DNA of 64,000 bases, from the NCBI GenBank assembly GCA_017654735.1, contig JADPYG010000088.1, positions 744,001 through 808,000 of the forward strand. Direction: 5' to 3'. Each line of letters opens with the position of its first letter. Positions within the stretch are counted from its first letter, which is position 1. This DNA comes from Vishniacozyma victoriae (Eukaryota; Basidiomycota; Tremellomycetes; Tremellales; Bulleribasidiaceae). Shown here piece after piece: positions 59,857 through 64,000 of this stretch. The translations under genes and the position numbers were made by a program. Under the pieces are notes generated by a model that was not told where the DNA came from, ran no database searches, and saw only the letters and a list, made by a program, of their open reading frames with translations.

Positions 59857-62800
59857 ATGCGTTCTCAATCACTGGTACTTTGGCTAGCAACGCTTGTCGT
59901 GAGCTCAGCTCGGCAAGTCGCGTTCCAGGACAAACAGGATGTGTACTACACCGAACAAGGTATGTCACTTGCAAATGGTCAGACAGGGGCTGATGGTTCT
60001 AGCAAGCTTCAGTGAGACTATAGTATCGACTCTATCGAAGTCAGATAAACATACAACCTTCATTCGCCTACTGCAGCGATCGAAATGTATCCCCCTCCTA
60101 GCTCATATCAATACTTCGACAGTGTTTGCCCCGACAGATAAAGCATGGGCAGAATGGGCGGAAACACATCGACCGGAGAAAGAAGGAGAGCTAGTGAATG
60201 GTTGGTTGGCTCACACTGGGCTAGAGACATGGTTGGACACGAATGTCAATATGGAGACCGAGGCCTTCGATAATCAGAATTGGGCATTACGACAGCATTT
60301 GTTATATCATATGCTCAATTACACACTATCGCCCGAAGATTTGGTAACTGGGAATGGAACAAATATAACTACAGAGACTACATTACTATTCCCAATGGCT
60401 GAAGAACCGGAACATACACCTACACCACCACCTGGTCCGCCTTGGTTACCTCGAGGAGGAGAGGGGATGTTATCAGGTCACGGGCAACGATTGCGGATAG
60501 CAAGAGGAGGTGGTGAGGCTGGAACAGAGACTGGAAGAATCGGAGTGGATTGGAGGGGAAGAGAAGGTGTTACCATTTGGGATGGCAGTGGATGGAAGGA
60601 GGATGGGAATTCTAGCTTGATTGATGTTTGGAGCGAAGGAAAGAAGCGGAAGGGTGACAAGGAAGAGAAGAATCCCGAGGTCATGGTAAAAGGAATGAGG
60701 TGGGTAAGGAATGGTCTTGTGATCGGAGTGGATGGTGTCCTGGAGCCACCGCCTTCTATCGGTAAGTCATCCCTGCCGTCTCTCTTGAGGTGACTCTGAC
60801 GATTACAGACGAGATTATCCGAACTCACCCAATGCTCTCCTACCTATCCAAGCTATTGCCCGAGAACGCCCCAGACCCTCTCCCTTCCAGTTTATCCACC
60901 TCGCCTCACTTGACAATCTTTGCGCCTTCGAATGACGCTCTCAAGAACGCATTTGACGAAACGGAGATTCGATATCTCGAGAGTGATTATGGTGTAGAAG
61001 CTATCGGGAGAATCCTTGCGGGAGGAGTCGTGACTGGAGTCGGAAAGCGAGAGCAGGTCGGATGGCGTGATACTTGGAGTGAGACTCACCTTGGCCGTGA
61101 GTCTTTGCCTTGAAGTTAATGGAGATTAGCTGACTTTTGTAGATAGTATCGCTGGTGAAGAACTTTATGTCGAGGCACCGCCGAATGGCAGCTTGGTGGT
61201 CAACAATACCGAAGCTGAGGCTGTCGATATCTTTGCCTCGAACGGTCAGTCTTCCGCCTACTCTTACTCTCAACCAGACTGATCATCAGGTGTCATCCAC
61301 ATTATGCCTAATCTACTTGTACCCGAGAACTTTAGCCTGCTCAATTCAGCCGAGAAAGTTTTACTTTCACTGAACGCCACCCGCTTCGTCAATTTGCTTC
61401 GCACCGCAAACCTCTCTTCCACCTACGCGGGTGAGCCAGGTAAAGACGGTAAATCCGAACAACCATGGACGTTCCTAGCGCCAAGTGACGAAATGCTAGA
61501 CATGCTCGATAAATGGGGCGGACCTCGTGGATCGCCTCCTTTGCCTGTGCACAGGCTCTGGCAAGCCGCCGAGACTGGTATGCTAGCCGAGCCAATGAAG
61601 GATGCCTCTCCCCTTCAGGCTTTGCTGCAGTATCATATACTCCCTGGTCGACTTTTACCTGGTGACATCAAGGATGGGATGCTTGTTGAGACAGAGCAGC
61701 GAACCAGCTCATTGGCGGGTGGACGGCAACGGATGAGGATTGATGTCGCGGATCAATTGGATGGAGGTCTCATTGACAATGTTGGTCTGGGAGACATACG
61801 CTTTGGTGGAGCTACCGCCATGGGTGCACCAAGTAGGTCCTTCCCATACCTTGGTTACTGTCAAGCTGATATCCAGCCAAATTCGGAAAAAGCGCAATCT
61901 ACATTGTCTCCAACCTCATTTCGCCTCCTGATGATGTCCTACAAGTTGCGGTTTCGGACTTGCAGCTCTCGACTTTTGTCGCTGCTGTCTATGCTGCTGA
62001 GCTCGACCACGCATTCAAGAAAACCCCGGGAGTCACCTACTTTGTCCCGCGAAACAGGGCTTTCGGATCCCTCGGTCTGGTCATGAACTACCTACTACTG
62101 GGCGAGGGAAAGGACGAACTCCGAAAACTACTCAAATACCATGCCGTCGACGAGGTCATTTATACTGCCGACGCCGAGGTTGGAAAGCAAGTCCACAAAA
62201 CACTAGAAGGAGGCGAAATAGTCTTCCGCAAAACAAAGGGGAAAAACTCGACGCTTTCACTACACTCGCCTACTCATTGGGAGAATCATGATTCAGGAGA
62301 CGCTGTACCTTCGAATGGCGAGCTTCGTCCAGCACGAGTTACGCACTTTGACGAGCTTACTTCCACTGGAACGGTTCATACCATCGATTCTGTTGTTATG
62401 CCCGCCGATATCAAAATCACAATCGCCAAGCTCATTCGAGGGTCAAAGCAGACGACAATGGCTGAATTGATGAATCGAGCTGGACTATCGTGGGTGTTGG
62501 AAGGACGGGAACCATCAAGAGATGAGGTCCATCATGCCCAACTACACGGAGTTGTCAGATCATCTGACGACTTGGCACCAATGCCCGACCTCGACTCGCT
62601 AGCTCTACCTAGCTACACCGTCCTATGTCCGACCGACAAGGCATTCTCCCGACTTAATCTCACCCACTACCTCCACAACGAGGAGGATTTGATCGAGTTA
62701 CTCAAACTCCACATCATCCCTACACAACCATCTACTCCCAAAACTGGTTCAACGAAAGAACCAGCATCTCCGCCTTCCGACGGTCGTCCACTCGCTCTTG

Positions 62801-63307
62801 AAGATGATCTCATTTACTCTACCTTGCTTAGCGATAAGTCGAAATACGGTGAAGTCGCTTTCCGAGCTACTGGTGATAATTCATTCATCGTCGGTATCAG
62901 GAATGCTAGAGCCGGTATTGGTCATGCTTCCGCTCGTATAGGTGTAAGCGGTCGAGCTTCTGTGCGCTGGAAGAAGTCCACTTCGATCACCTCGCGCTCG
63001 GTCGCTGGGAAAAGCTCCGAGGATGATTCCCGTCAATTGTGGCGAGGAGGGATGACCCTTGGGGGTGGTGTACTTATGATCGACTCAGTACTGGTACCGT
63101 ATGAGCCCAGCTGGTTCTCTCGGTCAGTTGTTTACCAATCCTATTCAGGTCAGATCGCTGACATTCAGATGGGCGTGGCTAATATTCACCCTGAGCGGTA
63201 TTGGAGTCGTTGTCTTGATTGCCGTTGTATCAGTGGGATGGTGGTGGAAAACACGCGATAAGAGGGACAAGTATGAACCGCTAGAAGGGGAGGACGATGA
63301 TTCGTGA
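59857..63307 (+). CDS. Multi-FAS1-domain (fasciclin) type I membrane protein
   Basis: Extracytoplasmic adhesion-type protein. About eight exons, about 1,050 residues. A signal peptide (MRSQSLVLWLATLVVSSA) is present. At least four FAS1 repeats are visible by their H1 and H2 motifs: SKSDKHTTFIRLLQRSK with TVFAPTDKAWAEWAE, SPHLTIFAPSNDALKNAF, PWTFLAPSDEMLDMLDKWGG with LLQYHILPGRL, and VTYFVPRNRAFGSLGLV with LLKYHAVDEVI, plus a further YTVLCPTDKAFSRLNLT. A single membrane span near the C-terminus (LIFTLSGIGVVVLIAVVSVG) precedes a short acidic cytosolic tail ending EGEDDDS. NxS/T sites are frequent. The layout resembles fungal vacuolar/cell-surface FAS1 proteins (yeast YLR001C-like). Stop TGA 63305-63307. 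Confidence 0.88.
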
Positions 63308-63653
63308 TCCAAGTGAGGAGATGTGTAAGCATTGTCATGATCTGTTCGTTGTATTGCATGTAAGCTGTCATGATATATAGTAGTAATCCGAGTACCAAGT
63401 CAATCGAATAGCCGACCGCAGTCACGCAATGACACCCCGAGAATCTCAGCTGACTTCACCCCCTACTCATAGGGACTCTCACATCTCGCCATGGTCCTTT
63501 GGTCTTCCCTGACTATACTCCTGTGTGTGTGTATTTTACTGTTACCACATATTCAATTGCCGACTTGTTTTGGTAACGCCGGGCAGGGGGTGTTTCAGAA
63601 ACACAACTTCTCAACGAAGATTTGCTGCTGACCAAACACTACTGCTTCCCAGT
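63308..63653. other. Intergenic, 346 bp
   Basis: 3' flank of the FAS1 gene and promoter of the next plus-strand gene, with TGTGTGTGTG near 63522-63531. No gene is seen. Confidence 0.45.
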
Positions 63654-64000
63654 ATGACTTCAGACGACGCCCAAGAGATCATGCGGCGAGCCCCAGGTCC
63701 TGCACCAGGCTCACCGAATCCACAAGTACGTCGAGTCCTGACAACGCCTCACTGCCTGAAGAAGCAAAGCTAGTAGCTGATTTCCAGGCAGAAGCTCAAT
63801 CGAAGTCTCTCACCAACGATCCAGGGCAATCTTCGACAATGTCCACTCCCATGGTAGGAAGGCATCTACCTCCGGCCGAAAAAAAACAAGCAAGATTCGG
63901 GACGAAACGATCAAAAACATACCGGGCATATGAAGTCAAGGAAGGAGGTATCGCGATGCAACGACACCGACTGCGCCATCCAGGCTGCCTTGCAACCGGA
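63654..64000 (+). CDS. 5' end of unidentified protein (3' partial)
   Basis: Starts at ATG 63654 (MTSDDAQEIMRRAPGPAPGS) and continues after an intron of about 60 nt (GTACGT … TTCCAG) as AEAQSKSLTNDPGQSSTMST, then basic EKKQARFGTKRSKTYRAYEV to the window end. The N-terminus is disordered. No family can be named from this part. Confidence 0.55.

Noticed and set aside
1..64000. Transposon, CRISPR array, viral or biosynthetic cluster
   Set aside because: No terminal repeats with transposase or reverse-transcriptase motifs, no regularly spaced repeats, and no grouping of core biosynthetic enzymes were found.

Overview
The window is nuclear DNA of a basidiomycete yeast, most likely a tremellomycete (Cryptococcus/Kwoniella/Tremella relatives). 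The grounds are densely packed intron-rich genes, introns mostly 35-60 nt with GTRNGY donors and a CTGAC/CTAAC-like branch signal close to the AG, intergenic gaps of 50-800 bp, and gene content such as a COP9 signalosome subunit, a DUF6534-like membrane protein and secreted CAP and FAS1 proteins. I see no transposon, CRISPR array, bacterial operon or viral gene. Exon structures were read by hand, joining frames across GT-AG introns so that family motifs are restored.

Region 1 (1-14.4 kb): the 3' end of an ABCB-type transporter, an AP-4 epsilon-like adaptin, a kelch protein, a TLDc/OXR1 protein divergent from the 25S rRNA methyltransferase BMT2, the GPI inositol-deacylase BST1, a trimethyllysine dioxygenase and a single-pass membrane protein. 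Region 2 (14.5-33.8 kb): a possible small basic protein, a triose-phosphate-transporter-family protein, CSN6 divergent from an acyl-CoA-binding/ankyrin protein, VPS8, a RhoGEF, a DDHD phospholipase, a tyrosine-type aminotransferase and a secreted CAP protein. Region 3 (34-48 kb): TRP2, the chitin synthase activator SKT5/CHS4 with a CaaX end, an AIM18-type chalcone-isomerase-fold protein, a GH76 enzyme with a one-base frame break, a PRM10/ThrE-type exporter and a multi-pass DUF6534-like protein. Region 4 (48.7-64 kb): a long disordered protein, complex I subunit NDUFS3, a Ser/Thr-rich surface protein with an in-frame stop, a PB1 + ZZ-finger (NBR1-like) protein, a tRNA-Gly(GCC), a multi-FAS1 membrane protein and the 5' end of an unidentified gene.

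The genes are not one pathway. Functional themes recur: endosome/Golgi traffic (AP-4, VPS8), GPI and cell-wall biology (BST1, SKT5, GH76, FAS1, CAP, surface protein), mitochondria and lipid/carnitine metabolism (trimethyllysine dioxygenase, NDUFS3, AIM18, acyl-CoA-binding protein, DDHD lipase). Several divergent pairs share short promoters (OXR1/BMT2, CSN6/acyl-CoA-binding, TRP2/SKT5).

I found no clear new multi-gene system. The observations most worth checking are the frame break in the GH76 gene, the stop-containing stretch in the surface-protein gene, a tRNA-Gly with an unusual acceptor stem, an unannotated small basic gene candidate, an earless AP-4 epsilon-like adaptin, and a heptad-repeat amphipathic segment in the DDHD phospholipase.
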